A stretch of 64,000 nucleotides of DNA from JAHRAW01 sp965262585 (lineage in GTDB: Bacteria > Pseudomonadota > Gammaproteobacteria > Arenicellales > Poriferihabitantaceae). The notes beneath the pieces were generated by a model. That model saw only the letters and a list, made by a program, of their open reading frames with translations. It was not told where the DNA came from and searched no databases. Where the stretch lies: positions 1,364,001 to 1,428,000 of the forward strand of contig OZ253546.1 of assembly GCA_965262585.1 (NCBI GenBank), given 5' to 3'. This document shows positions 43,979 through 54,667 of the stretch, piece by piece (the first letter of the stretch is position 1; each line of letters opens with the position of its first letter). Position numbers and translations under genes: made by a program.

Positions 43979-46292
43979 CAGCGACCTACCCCACGACAGC
44001 GCGCGCCATCATGTGACCGGCGCGGCGTTGTATGTGGACGACCGCCCCCGCGTCAGCGGCCAACTATTCGCCTGCGTCGGCGGCAGTGCCATCGCTCACG
44101 GCAAGGTGTTGCGCATGGACTTGTCGCGGGTACGAAAAGCGCCGGGTGTGGTGGATGTTATCACCGCCGCCGACATCCCCGGCCAACTCGACATCGGGCC
44201 AGTGTATCCCGGCGACCCGTTGCTGGTGGCGGACACCATCGAATATATCGGGCAGCCGTTGTTCGCCGTGGCCGGCACGGATTTTACCGCCGCCCGAAAA
44301 GCAGTGGCACTGGCGCGCATTGAATACGAACAATGGACGCCGCTTTTGTCCCTCACCGAGGCCGTTGAAAAATCTTTTTATGTGCGCCCACCGCATCGCA
44401 TGCAGCGCGGCGACGCCGATGCGGCTCTAACTGCGGCGGCGCACCGCATCACAGGCGAAATGCGGGTCGGCGGACAGGAGCATTTTTATCTTGAAGGTCA
44501 GGCCTCCACCGCCATCCCCGAAGAGGACGGCGGCGTCACCATCCACAGTTCCAACCAGAACCCCACCGAGACGCAGAAACTGGCCGCCCGGGTACTGGAT
44601 CTGCCGATGAACAAGGTGACGGTGGTGACGCGACGCATGGGGGGCGGTTTCGGCGGCAAGGAAACCCATGCCGGTCCGTGGGCTTGTCTGGCGGCGTTAT
44701 TCGCGCTGCGCAACCACCGCGTGGTGGAATGCAAACTGGCGCGCCGGGATGACATGATCATGACCGGCAAACGCCACGCCTTTCTCAACCGCTTCGAGGT
44801 CGGCTTCGACAGCGACGGCATGATAACCGCGGTCAAATATTTACTCGCCGGACAATGCGGCAACTCGCCGGATTTATCGGACGCCATCGTTGACCGGGCG
44901 ATGTTCCATTGCGACAACTGCTACTACCTGCCCACGGTGTGCATTGACGGCTTGCGCTGCAAAACTCACACGGTATCCAACACCGCCTTTCGCGGTTTCG
45001 GCGGCCCTCAAGGAATGATCGCCATGGAATCGGTGATAGACGAAATCGCCTTCGCGCTGGGCAAAGATCCGCTGGATATTCGAAAGGCCAATTTATACGG
45101 CACCGCGCCGCGCGATGTAACGCCCTATCACCAACGAGTGGACGCATTCACCGTCCCGGAAATCATCGCCCAACTGGAAACCGAAGCGGATTACCAACGG
45201 CGGCGCGAACAAATCAAGGCGTTCAATGCCACCAGCCCGGTGCTCAAAAAAGGCCTGGCGCTGACGCCGGTCAAGTTTGGAATTTCTTTCACCGTGTCGC
45301 ACCTCAATCAAGCCGGTGCGCTGGTTCATCTGTATACCGACGGCAGCATTCTGGTCAACCACGGCGGCACCGAAATGGGTCAGGGGTTGATGATCAAAAT
45401 CGTGCAGATCGTAGCCCGTGAATTGGGCGCCGACCCGCAGCGCATCCGCGTCTCGGCAACGCGCACCGACAAGGTTCCCAACACCGCACCCACCGCAGCC
45501 TCAAGCGGAACCGACATCAACGGCATGGCAGCACGCAACGCCGCGCGAACCATCAAGCAACGGCTAATCGCACACTTGGCAACGCAACACGGAGTCGCCG
45601 AGACGCAGGTGGTATTCGCCGATGACCGCGTGGCGGTGGCCGGCGAGTCATTGTCGTTTGCGCAAGCAGCGCAGTCGGCGTGGCTCGGGCGAGTGCAACT
45701 TTCCGCCACCGGGTTTTACAAAACGCCGAAGATTTATTACCACCGCGACACCGCTTCGGGGCGACCGTTTTACTATTACGCCAACGGCGCGGCGGCCTCC
45801 GAAGTCGTCATCGACACCCTCACCGGCGAATACAAACTGCTGCGCGCCGACATCATTCACGATGTCGGAAACTCCATCAATCCGGCCATGGACTTGGGGC
45901 AGATTGAAGGCGGCTATCTGCAAGGGGTCGGCTGGCTGACCTGCGAAGAATTGAAGTGGGATGAAAACGGCCGCCTGCTGAGCGACAGCCCGGCGACTTA
46001 TAAAATTCCCGCCATCACCGACGCACCGCCGGTGTTTAACGCGCGCCTGTTGGAAAATTCACCCAATGCCGAAGCGACTATTTTTCACTCCAAGGCAGTG
46101 GGCGAACCGCCGTTGATGCTGGCGATCTCGGCGTGGTGTGCCATCCGAGACGCGGTCGCTTCGCTGGCGGATTACCGCATCTGCCCGAAACTGGATGCGC
46201 CGGCCACCCCGGAAGAAATTCTCAAAGCGGTCGATTGGTTGAAAGATTCGATGAAGGCAACGCAAAAGATAACGCAGAAGACAACGCAATGA
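43962..46292 (+). CDS. xdhB: Xanthine dehydrogenase large subunit (molybdopterin)
   Basis: Binds the molybdenum cofactor and the purine. RRMGGGFGGKE, the FRGFGGPQG motif and KAVGEPPLML with the catalytic Glu are present. The GTG at 43962 gives LPHDSARHHVTG near the N-terminus and overlaps xdhA by 17 bases; a TTG at 43896 would add 22 residues inside xdhA. The last 19 codons lie in a 59-bp sequence repeated before xdhC, and the tail (KATQKITQKTTQ) is low complexity. Confidence 0.95.
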   Translation: MPQPPDSDLPHDSARHHVTGAALYVDDRPRVSGQLFACVGGSAIAHGKVLRMDLSRVRKAPGVVDVITAADIPGQLDIGPVYPGDPLLVADTIEYIGQPLFAVAGTDFTAARKAVALARIEYEQWTPLLSLTEAVEKSFYVRPPHRMQRGDADAALTAAAHRITGEMRVGGQEHFYLEGQASTAIPEEDGGVTIHSSNQNPTETQKLAARVLDLPMNKVTVVTRRMGGGFGGKETHAGPWACLAALFALRNHRVVECKLARRDDMIMTGKRHAFLNRFEVGFDSDGMITAVKYLLAGQCGNSPDLSDAIVDRAMFHCDNCYYLPTVCIDGLRCKTHTVSNTAFRGFGGPQGMIAMESVIDEIAFALGKDPLDIRKANLYGTAPRDVTPYHQRVDAFTVPEIIAQLETEADYQRRREQIKAFNATSPVLKKGLALTPVKFGISFTVSHLNQAGALVHLYTDGSILVNHGGTEMGQGLMIKIVQIVARELGADPQRIRVSATRTDKVPNTAPTAASSGTDINGMAARNAARTIKQRLIAHLATQHGVAETQVVFADDRVAVAGESLSFAQAAQSAWLGRVQLSATGFYKTPKIYYHRDTASGRPFYYYANGAAASEVVIDTLTGEYKLLRADIIHDVGNSINPAMDLGQIEGGYLQGVGWLTCEELKWDENGRLLSDSPATYKIPAITDAPPVFNARLLENSPNAEATIFHSKAVGEPPLMLAISAWCAIRDAVASLADYRICPKLDAPATPEEILKAVDWLKDSMKATQKITQKTTQ

Positions 46293-46293
46293 A
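46235..46293 (+). repeat. 59-bp direct repeat, left copy (xdhB end)
   Basis: Identical at 58 of 59 bases to 48626-48684 (single G/T difference at 46280). It covers the last 19 codons and stop of xdhB. The copies are 2391 bases apart and bound the transporter-Rieske cassette. Confidence 0.92.
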
Positions 46294-46345
46294 GTAATAT
46301 TTCTCAACATCATTGGTCGTTGCCTCCTTATACTCTTAATATAAT

Positions 46346-47332
46346 CTAATCAGCCATTGTAATTCGGAATGTATAGGCAATCAGTCCTCCGACAATCAGC
46401 AGCAGACCAAATAATGAAACAGTCGAAGGGAAGTCCTTCCCCAGGAACAACACTTCAAACAAAAGAGGAATAAAAACCTCGCCTGACAATGTTGCATCAA
46501 CTGCTGCAATCTTGAACGGGTTTGCTGTCAAATTACGTGCATAGATGAACAATCCAGTGGCTCCAATCCCAGCAAGTAAAGCCACAAAGAAAGTGCTAAT
46601 CCATTGTTGGGTTTCGGGCGCCGGCGGAGATACAAATAGGTATAACATTAACCAAAATGGGATTGTACCAAGCGACATATAGTAAATACATACGAGTGGT
46701 GATTTTAAAAAATCGCTTTTAATATGTGGTACATAACTCAAAGTCCCGTTCTTGCTCGCGTTTAACAATTGATTGCCTATTGGATAGGCAATCGCGGAGA
46801 CTAATATTGGCAAAACACCATACTTGATTTCGTTGCTGGATATGCCACTCTTAAATCCGTCAAAATTGACGAACAAGACTCCAAGCACAATTAAAGCCGA
46901 GAATGCAAGACCACGTTTGGGAAATGCAAAGCCCATTGCTATAAGTACAAGGGGTGTGGCCATCACTGTGGTTTGCCAAGTAGCAGCGACAACCCAACCT
47001 CTGGCATAATCAGCAGAATAGCAAATGCCCACATAAAACACACCGAAGCCAACTGTCCCGATAAATGTCCAGAACAAGATATGTGTTCTAAACAGCATCA
47101 ACATTTCAGTGAATTTTCGTGGTCCTAGTTGAATGGCTAAAATACCAGTCAACAGAAGAATCATGAACAAAAAACGTAAAGAAGCCGACCAATACCAATG
47201 CCCACCATTCAAGTGCATAGTGTAATTCAAAATAAAAGTTGCACTAAACAAAATTGAACCTGCAAGCCCAATCGTTATTAACTTAATCGTACTTGCTTCC
47301 CTCTGCACAGTATCAAGTTGTTCCATGCTCAT
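46346..47332 (-). CDS. EmrE-type multidrug-efflux family membrane transporter
   Basis: The 328-residue protein has about ten hydrophobic segments in two repeats of the drug/metabolite transporter fold (IGLAGSILFSATFILNYTMHLNGG, later AVDATLSGEVFIPLLFE). The size and opening resemble the putative multidrug resistance efflux family (Pfam EmrE type) rather than typical EamA. It overlaps the Rieske gene (ATGA), so the two are one operon inside a foreign AT-rich cassette. It may move the oxygenase substrate or product; that is inference. Confidence 0.78.
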   Translation of the reverse strand: MSMEQLDTVQREASTIKLITIGLAGSILFSATFILNYTMHLNGGHWYWSASLRFLFMILLLTGILAIQLGPRKFTEMLMLFRTHILFWTFIGTVGFGVFYVGICYSADYARGWVVAATWQTTVMATPLVLIAMGFAFPKRGLAFSALIVLGVLFVNFDGFKSGISSNEIKYGVLPILVSAIAYPIGNQLLNASKNGTLSYVPHIKSDFLKSPLVCIYYMSLGTIPFWLMLYLFVSPPAPETQQWISTFFVALLAGIGATGLFIYARNLTANPFKIAAVDATLSGEVFIPLLFEVLFLGKDFPSTVSLFGLLLIVGGLIAYTFRITMAD

Positions 47333-48462
47333 TGGGTTTCCTCTTGTAAAACACGATCAAGGACCCAATTATTCATGGCATTTACAACCTCTTCATGAAA
47401 GGAAAGGCGTCCAGACTTTGCGAAAGGGCTGCGAATACCACTTTGGTGCCGTTCGGTAATATTATTATCTTCGTCTATAACTAAATCCCACCGCTTGTGG
47501 TATCTGGCTGAATTCTCTTTGAAATCTTCTCGCTCAACTGTCGATTTTGGGAAACAAAACCCGGACCGAACGTAGGTTTTCTCAGGAGAGATTGGAATCT
47601 TATTGATCCACCACATTGAATCCAGAGTATTTACTAGGAAGAAGCCTGGGTAAACCATGGTAAAGTGAGTGCCTTGTGCGCATTGGCCTGTGAGTTTTTT
47701 GATCTTTGGGAAAACCTTACCTTTGTCGGTCGACATAACTGAGACAGTTTGGTCATATTCAAAGAAAGTTGTCTCATAAGCCCCACCTGAGGGAAGTCGC
47801 GGAAATACTTGCTGGCCAATTGATAGCGGGTGTACGGAAGGAGCATGATAATCTTCCATATCAACCTCCTGATATAGCTTCCAATTAGTTTCAACAATAT
47901 CTTCTCGCTCACGCACACATATCATGTTCGCGATATCATAAGGTGCGAAGCGTTCCGGTAGATCGCCTAAGTGAGTCAGCAGAGGGGCAGGCGAGATGGC
48001 AAAATTGACGAAAATAAAACCATCCCAAAAATCAACACTAATTGATTGCAACCCATGTTCTTTCTTATCAAAATTGCAGGTTTTCTGCATGTCCGGCGCA
48101 CGGACTAACTCACCAGACAGTGAAAAACACCAACTATGATAAGGGCATCTGATCAACGTAGTATTTCCTTCCCCGTCCAAAATGCGAGCACCACGATGTG
48201 AACATAAATTGTGAAAAGCATTTACCGCGCCATTGCTGTCGCGCATGACAATGACAGAGTGTCCAATAAGTTCGATTACAAAATAATCTCCAACGTTTGG
48301 TATTTTTTCTTGCCTGCCGACGAACAACCAAGACTCCATGAATATGTTTTTGACTTCCTTGCGAAAGAAATCCGGGTCCGTGTAGCACTTCGGAGGCATG
48401 GATTCTGCCTCAAGAAATGGTTTACGTACAGCTTCAAATTCAGTGTTTGAAAATTTATTCAT
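47329..48462 (-). CDS. Rieske non-haem iron oxygenase, alpha subunit
   Basis: The 377-residue protein has a Rieske domain with CSHRG (87-91) and CPYHSW (106-111) and a catalytic domain with the iron-ligand pattern DMEDYHAPSVHP near residue 205. This is the ring-hydroxylating/choline-monooxygenase-like architecture. No reductase, ferredoxin or beta subunit is adjacent. The ATG at 48462 has GGA at good spacing; a TTG four codons earlier is less likely. It is AT-rich relative to xdh and lies on the opposite strand. Confidence 0.88.
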   Translation of the reverse strand: MNKFSNTEFEAVRKPFLEAESMPPKCYTDPDFFRKEVKNIFMESWLFVGRQEKIPNVGDYFVIELIGHSVIVMRDSNGAVNAFHNLCSHRGARILDGEGNTTLIRCPYHSWCFSLSGELVRAPDMQKTCNFDKKEHGLQSISVDFWDGFIFVNFAISPAPLLTHLGDLPERFAPYDIANMICVREREDIVETNWKLYQEVDMEDYHAPSVHPLSIGQQVFPRLPSGGAYETTFFEYDQTVSVMSTDKGKVFPKIKKLTGQCAQGTHFTMVYPGFFLVNTLDSMWWINKIPISPEKTYVRSGFCFPKSTVEREDFKENSARYHKRWDLVIDEDNNITERHQSGIRSPFAKSGRLSFHEEVVNAMNNWVLDRVLQEETQ

Positions 48463-48625
48463 TGCATTTTCCAATGGTTAAATTTACATTTTTGTTGATG
48501 AATTGATAATTTAGACATGGCAAATATATCATGGTTCGACCATTGTGTATATAGTATTACTTGTAACTTTGATCCTATCTTTTTTTTGCCAAAACTGGTG
48601 AGTGTAATAGTTTGTTTTTACTCCT

Positions 48626-48684
48626 TTGGTTGAAAGATTCGATGAAGGCAACGCAAAAGATAACGCAGAATACAACGCAATGAA
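48626..48684 (+). repeat. 59-bp direct repeat, right copy (xdhC start)
   Basis: Second copy of 46235-46293. Its end supplies the xdhC ATG (48680). In the uninterrupted ancestor one copy would give xdhB stop and xdhC start as an ATGA overlap, so the repeat is a duplicated junction. Confidence 0.92.
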
Positions 48685-49444
48685 CTGGATTAACGCCATC
48701 GCCCGCCTGTCCGGTGAAAACACCGGCTTCGTGCTGGTAACCGTGGTGCAAACCGAAGGCTCCGCGCCTCGCGATGCGGCGGCAAAAATGGTGGTCACCG
48801 CCGGCCAAACCCACGACTCCATCGGCGGCGGTAACCTCGAATTTCAGGCCATCGACCAAGCCCGCGCATTGCTCGACAAAGGCGTCCCCGCAACCCAAAG
48901 CCACACCATCTCCCTCGGCAAAGACTTGTCCCAGTGCTGCGGCGGCAAGGTGACCTTGCTGTTTGAATGTTTCCCGCCCTGCCAATTCAACATCGCCTTG
49001 TTCGGCGCCGGGCATGTCGGCAAAGCACTGGTTGCCATCCTCTCGCAACTGCCGTGTCGAGTGCGATGGGTGGATGCCAGAGAAGATATTTTTCCGCAAG
49101 CACCCGCCGCAAACATCCAAACCGCATCCATGCAAAACCCGTTCGCCGCGGTGCGAGACTGCCCGCAAGATGCGTATTATTTAGTGATGACCCACAGCCA
49201 CGAAATCGACTTCGAGTTGTGCGAAGCCATCCTCACCCGTGGCGACAGCCGCTACTGCGGACTAATCGGCTCCCGATCCAAAGGCGCAAAATTCCGCAGC
49301 CGCCTAAAGAAAAAAGGATTCACCGAACCCGAACTAGCGCGCCTAACCTGCCCCATCGGCCTAGACTCCATCCCCGGAAAATCCCCCATGGAAGTCGCCG
49401 TGTCAGTAGCCGGACAACTGCTGGGATTGTCGCGGCATCAATAA
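48680..49444 (+). CDS. xdhC: Xanthine dehydrogenase accessory protein XdhC
   Basis: Delivers and inserts the sulfurated molybdenum cofactor into XdhB. The 254-residue product shows GSAPRDAAAKMVV, SIGGGNLEF, the Rossmann-like NIALFGAGHVGKALV and YLVMTHSHEIDFELCEAIL ... CGLIGSRSKGAKF, the XdhC pattern. The ATG at 48680 is chosen because the frame upstream is the repeated xdhB tail in another frame. The cassette between xdhB and xdhC separates it from its operon, so it needs a new promoter in 48463-48679. Confidence 0.93.
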   Translation: MNWINAIARLSGENTGFVLVTVVQTEGSAPRDAAAKMVVTAGQTHDSIGGGNLEFQAIDQARALLDKGVPATQSHTISLGKDLSQCCGGKVTLLFECFPPCQFNIALFGAGHVGKALVAILSQLPCRVRWVDAREDIFPQAPAANIQTASMQNPFAAVRDCPQDAYYLVMTHSHEIDFELCEAILTRGDSRYCGLIGSRSKGAKFRSRLKKKGFTEPELARLTCPIGLDSIPGKSPMEVAVSVAGQLLGLSRHQ

Positions 49445-49462
49445 TGAGGAGTATCAAAGTTC

Positions 49463-49620
49463 GTCATTCCCGAATGATAAATAATGAGTCGGCTATCGCC
49501 GGCATATTTCACTGGATTCCCGTGTCCCCCAAGTCGTTATCCCCGCTGTCGCGGGAATAACGAGTTGGGGGCACGAGAATGACGGGCCTGGGGAGTCGGC
49601 TTTCGCGGGAATGACGACGA
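49463..49620. repeat. Dispersed palindromic repeat (copy A)
   Basis: Contains CCCGCTGTCGCGGGAATAAC, flanked by CCCCCAA...TTGGGGG arms, and GTCATTCCCGAATGATAAAT. The same modules occur in inverted orientation at 59400-59601. It fills the gap between xdhC and guaD. Confidence 0.7.
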
Positions 49621-49662
49621 GGCGTGGGATTACCGATCAAAAACGAACCCCGGTTAATCACC

Positions 49663-50961
<1,299 letters not shown>

Positions 50962-51154
50962 GGTTTTGTTACAGTGGTTGGATGGTTTGGCAAATGAATT
51001 TCGTCTTCGCTTTCGCGGACCGGAACGACCCGTGTCCCGGATACGCCGAATATGCGCCAACCGCTATCATAACCGGTAACCGCCACCGCAACTTAAAAGC
51101 AGTTTCATGCGAAGAGTTCTTGACCAATGCGCCGGGATTTTTAACAATCCCGTC

Positions 51155-51667
51155 ATGACCACCCTCGCTCAATTCAATAACCTGCAAGCCGCCGCCGCCC
51201 GCGCGCTGATTTTGCGGTGTTGCGCCAGCACTCGCTGGGCGGAGTGCATGGTGGCGGCGCGGCCCTATCATTCCATTGCCCAATTCACCGAAGCCGCCGA
51301 CTCGCATTGGCGGGCGATGGGGCGGCGCGATGTTCTCGAAGCCTTTCGCGGTCATCCGCAAATTGGCCGCCCGGATTCCCTGAAAAATGCCGACCCCGGC
51401 GACCACGCCCTTGCCGCACAGGAACAATCCGCCGCCGCACGGGCATCCGCGCCGGTAAGCGCATCTCTAATCAAGCACAACCGCGACTACGAAAAAAAGT
51501 TCGGGTTCATTTTCATCGTCTGCGCAAGCGGCAAATCCGCCGAACATATATTGCGCTTGTTGCGGGCGCGGATGGACAATACCCACCAACAAGAATTCGC
51601 CAACGCCGCCGAGGAGCAGCGTAAAATAACCCAACTCAGAATTCACAAATTGTTTACGTCTCCATGA
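51155..51667 (+). CDS. uraD: OHCU decarboxylase
   Basis: Decarboxylates 2-oxo-4-hydroxy-4-carboxy-5-ureidoimidazoline to (S)-allantoin. The 170-residue protein begins MTTLAQFNNL and shows the active-site FRGHPQIGRPDSL and the C-terminal FGFIFIVCASGKSAEHILRLL, both typical. ATG at 51155 gives the standard length; an ATG at 51107 would add 16 residues. Directly followed by uraH, completing urate-to-allantoin processing. Confidence 0.94.
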   Translation: MTTLAQFNNLQAAAARALILRCCASTRWAECMVAARPYHSIAQFTEAADSHWRAMGRRDVLEAFRGHPQIGRPDSLKNADPGDHALAAQEQSAAARASAPVSASLIKHNRDYEKKFGFIFIVCASGKSAEHILRLLRARMDNTHQQEFANAAEEQRKITQLRIHKLFTSP

Positions 51668-51686
51668 ACGAAACCATAACCAAACC

Positions 51687-52022
51687 ATGAGCCAAATCAC
51701 CACCCATGTCCTCGACACTTCCCTCGGCCAACCGGCGCGGGGGTTGCGCGTGACTCTGGCACGGCAAGACGGAGACCAATGGATCGCGCTTGGCGACGGC
51801 ATCACAGACCAAGATGGCCGAGTCTCCAACCTGCTCGCCTCCGACTCAAACCTACCGGCTGGCCCCTGCAAACTAACCTTCGACACCGGCGCATACTACG
51901 CCGCCGCGCCGTGCTTTTATCCGCAAGTGGAAATCTTGTTCAGCATCGCCGCAGACGGCCAGCACTACCACGTCCCGCTGCTGCTGAGCCCGTTCGGCTA
52001 TTCCACCTACCGAGGCAGTTGA
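51687..52022 (+). CDS. uraH: 5-hydroxyisourate hydrolase (transthyretin-like)
   Basis: Hydrolyses 5-hydroxyisourate, the PuuD product. The 111-residue protein begins ITTHVLDTSLGQPARG and ends FGYSTYRGS; the final YRGS and early THVLDT hold the active-site His and Arg of this family. No signal peptide, so cytosolic. It is 19 bases after uraD and 33 before the dehydrogenase gene. Confidence 0.96.
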   Translation: MSQITTHVLDTSLGQPARGLRVTLARQDGDQWIALGDGITDQDGRVSNLLASDSNLPAGPCKLTFDTGAYYAAAPCFYPQVEILFSIAADGQHYHVPLLLSPFGYSTYRGS

Positions 52023-52055
52023 GCGGCGGCGGCATCCGTGTCGCGCAAAAACAAC

Positions 52056-53228
52056 ATGAACGCAAACTGGAATTATCCCACCGCAGTGCGGGTCGGATGC
52101 GGGCGCATCCGCGAGTTATCTTCGGTGTGCCGAGAGTTCGCGATCAAAGCACCGTTGCTGATCACCGACCCGGGGCTTGCGCGACTCGCCATGACCGTCG
52201 ACATGGTTTCGGCTTGCGAAAACGCCGGTCTGAAAATCAAAGTATTCAGCGACATCAAACCCAACCCCACCGGCGAAAACGTGGATGACGGCGTTGCCGT
52301 ATTTCGGCGTGGCGGCCACGATGGCGTCATCGCCGTGGGCGGCGGCAGCGGCTTGGATGTCGGCAAGGCCGTGGCGGTGATGGCCGGGCAAGACTGTGCG
52401 CTGTGGGATTTGGAAGACGTCGGCGACAACTGGCGGCGGGCGGATGCGGCGCGCATCGCCCCGGTCATCGCCGTGCCAACCACCGCCGGCACCGGCTCCG
52501 AAGTGGGACGGGCATCGCTCATCGTCCACGCCACCGAACAACGCAAGGTCATCATCTTTCATCCGAACATGATGCCCGGCTGCGTCATCCTCGACCCCGA
52601 ACTGACCGTGGGACTGCCGCCCGCACTGACCGCGGCGACCGGAATGGATGCGCTTTCCCACAACCTTGAAGCATACTGCTCGCCGGTGTTTCATCCCATG
52701 GCCGAAGGCATCGCCGTGGAAGGCATGCGCCTGATCAAAAACCACCTGCCCGCCGCGGTCGCAAACGGCGCAGACTTGGAAGCGCGCACCGCAATGCTGG
52801 TCGCTTCCACCATGGGCGCCACGGCGTTTCAACGTGGCCTCGGCGCCATGCACGCCCTCGCCCATCCACTGGGCGCGATTCACGATGCCCATCACGGCAC
52901 CTTGAACGCCATCCTCATGCCCTATGTGCTAACCGCCAACCGCCCGGCCATTGAAGGTCGCATCGAACGACTGGCGCGAAGCCTCGATCTGGCGGAAAAT
53001 TTTGACGCCTTTTTGGAATGGGTACTCGACCTGCGCGAGCAAATCGGCATCGCCAACGACCTCTCAAAAATCGGCATCACCTGCGTTGACAAAATCGGTG
53101 AAATGGCCGTAGCCGACCCCACCGCCGCCACCAACCCCATCCCCTTCGACGCCACCACCTACCGCAACATCGCCACCCGCGCAACCAAAGGAATTATCCA
53201 CCCGCCGACAGCCCCTACTCGTCGGTAA
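52056..53228 (+). CDS. Iron-containing alcohol dehydrogenase
   Basis: A group III metal-dependent dehydrogenase of 390 residues. It shows GGGSGLDVGKAVAV for NAD(P), PTTAGTGSEV, and iron ligands in GMDALSHNLEAY, AMHALAHPLGAIHDAHHG. Substrate unknown; in this context it could reduce glyoxylate or a related aldehyde made by the purine route, but that is only positional. A GTG at 52038 would add six residues. The C-terminal tail runs into a repeat region. Confidence 0.87.
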   Translation: MNANWNYPTAVRVGCGRIRELSSVCREFAIKAPLLITDPGLARLAMTVDMVSACENAGLKIKVFSDIKPNPTGENVDDGVAVFRRGGHDGVIAVGGGSGLDVGKAVAVMAGQDCALWDLEDVGDNWRRADAARIAPVIAVPTTAGTGSEVGRASLIVHATEQRKVIIFHPNMMPGCVILDPELTVGLPPALTAATGMDALSHNLEAYCSPVFHPMAEGIAVEGMRLIKNHLPAAVANGADLEARTAMLVASTMGATAFQRGLGAMHALAHPLGAIHDAHHGTLNAILMPYVLTANRPAIEGRIERLARSLDLAENFDAFLEWVLDLREQIGIANDLSKIGITCVDKIGEMAVADPTAATNPIPFDATTYRNIATRATKGIIHPPTAPTRR

Positions 53229-53446
53229 TCCCGCGAAAGCGGGAATTTAGAGGAATAATCCCGGCGTAGCCGGACAACTTAGGATGCGGCGCTGCATCGG
53301 ACAGGCACGGGGGCTTGTCCCTACGAGGGCGAATGGGAAATTATTTTAATTCATCATTCCCGCGCAGGCGGGAATCCAGAAAAAACATGTGCGGCGGTGC
53401 TGGAAATAGGATGTTTCCCCGCGCCGCCCAGGGGGAGAGGGAAACT
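53229..53446. repeat. Non-coding gap with dispersed repeats
   Basis: Holds several CCCGCGAAAGCGGGAAT-type hairpins, a GGCGTAGCCGGAC element (also at 63255) and GCGGGAATCCAG ends shared with 59400-59601. No gene is seen. It separates the purine locus from the sugar cluster. Confidence 0.6.
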
Positions 53447-54658
53447 CTACTTCCTTATTCTTTTTTGCACAAATTCTTTCAGTAAATTTTCTAATATTTT
53501 AATTTCATCATCGATTATCAGGTGGTTGTTTCCTATGTAAAAACTGTGGAAGTGGAGATAATCGGCGTTGGGAAAATCTTCTGGGTTGCCGAATCTGCCT
53601 AGGAGAAAGGGTTGGCGTAATAGGTTTCCCCCGCAAAGTGGGCGGGTTTCAATGCCTTTGTCATTCAGGAATTGTCGAAGATCCCGGCGCATTTCTGGTG
53701 TTTTGCAAATAAACGGCAAGCAGAAACTGCTGTTTCCTTGCGTATTAAACGAGTGAAAAAATTCCGGGAATTTTTCCCATGTCATCTTTGTGAATTGGTC
53801 ACTAATTTCTCTGCGGCGCGCTATCATGGCATCAAGTCGTTTGATTTGATTCAAGCCGAGCACGGCTGCCATTTCGGTGTTGCGGAAATTAAAACCTTCC
53901 ATGATGAAAAGAAACTCTCCATCCACATCCGGGTATTGCGACTTGAAATTTTCATAGTTTGATTTTGTGCATTCCCTCGCCAAACCATGAGACCGTTGTG
54001 CGCGCATGACCTCGTATAATTTTTCATCTTCGACACACACCATTCCACCTTCAATCGTTGACATGTGATGACCGAAATAGAAACTGAAGGTGCCGCCCGA
54101 TGCGAGGCTTCCAACCTTGCCGGCGGATGTGTATGCGCCGTGGGATTCGCAGGCGTCCTCAAGAATAAGGGCATCGGGTAGAATCTCTCGATACTGTTCG
54201 ATCGGGGCCGGAATGCCCAGCAGATGGGTGGCGAAAATGGCTTTTATATCCGGGTGTTGCTTCGCTATTTTTTGCAGATGATCGACATCAATGGCAAAAT
54301 TTTCCGGATTTACATCGCAGAACACCGGGGTAAGACCGGTCTGCATAACCGGGGCAATGTTTGTCGACCAGGTAATCGCGGGGACAACCACCTTGGCACC
54401 GGGTTTTATTCCATAGTGCTTAATCGCACCGGCAACCAGCAACAGATTGGCGGTGCTCCCGGATGAAACAAAAAGGGAATGGGCGCATCCCTGCCACTCA
54501 CTCCATACCTTTTCAAACTCCCGAACCTTGGGCCCGTTCGTCAAGCGATCCGCTGAGAGTATAAATTCGGCAAGGGTTTGTCGGTCTTCGACAGTTACCG
54601 TATCTTTCATCAGCGGCCAGAAAAATTCGCGGCTCTGGTTTTTTTGATGAAAGTTCAT
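53447..54658 (-). CDS. PLP-dependent GDP-4-keto-6-deoxymannose 3-dehydratase, ColD type
   Basis: Belongs to the DegT/DnrJ/EryC1/StrS aminotransferase fold, but the PLP lysine position reads SFYFGHHMSTIEGGM, with His-His in place of Lys, as in ColD and the E1 3-dehydratases. Other ColD-like segments are VSSGSTANLLL, AITWSTNIAP, EDACESHGA, RPLCGGNLLRQP and a C-terminal FYIGNNHLIIDDEI. It would remove the 3-hydroxyl of the Gmd product. With gmd and the fcl-type gene in one minus-strand operon, GDP-colitose is the likely end product; 403 residues is slightly long. Confidence 0.78.
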   Translation of the reverse strand: MNFHQKNQSREFFWPLMKDTVTVEDRQTLAEFILSADRLTNGPKVREFEKVWSEWQGCAHSLFVSSGSTANLLLVAGAIKHYGIKPGAKVVVPAITWSTNIAPVMQTGLTPVFCDVNPENFAIDVDHLQKIAKQHPDIKAIFATHLLGIPAPIEQYREILPDALILEDACESHGAYTSAGKVGSLASGGTFSFYFGHHMSTIEGGMVCVEDEKLYEVMRAQRSHGLARECTKSNYENFKSQYPDVDGEFLFIMEGFNFRNTEMAAVLGLNQIKRLDAMIARRREISDQFTKMTWEKFPEFFHSFNTQGNSSFCLPFICKTPEMRRDLRQFLNDKGIETRPLCGGNLLRQPFLLGRFGNPEDFPNADYLHFHSFYIGNNHLIIDDEIKILENLLKEFVQKRIRK

Positions 54659-54667
54659 TGGCTACGG

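Noticed and set aside
46235..48684. The 59-bp direct repeats as att sites of an integrative element
   Set aside because: No integrase or recombinase lies between them and no tRNA is involved; they are explained by duplication of the xdhB/xdhC junction.
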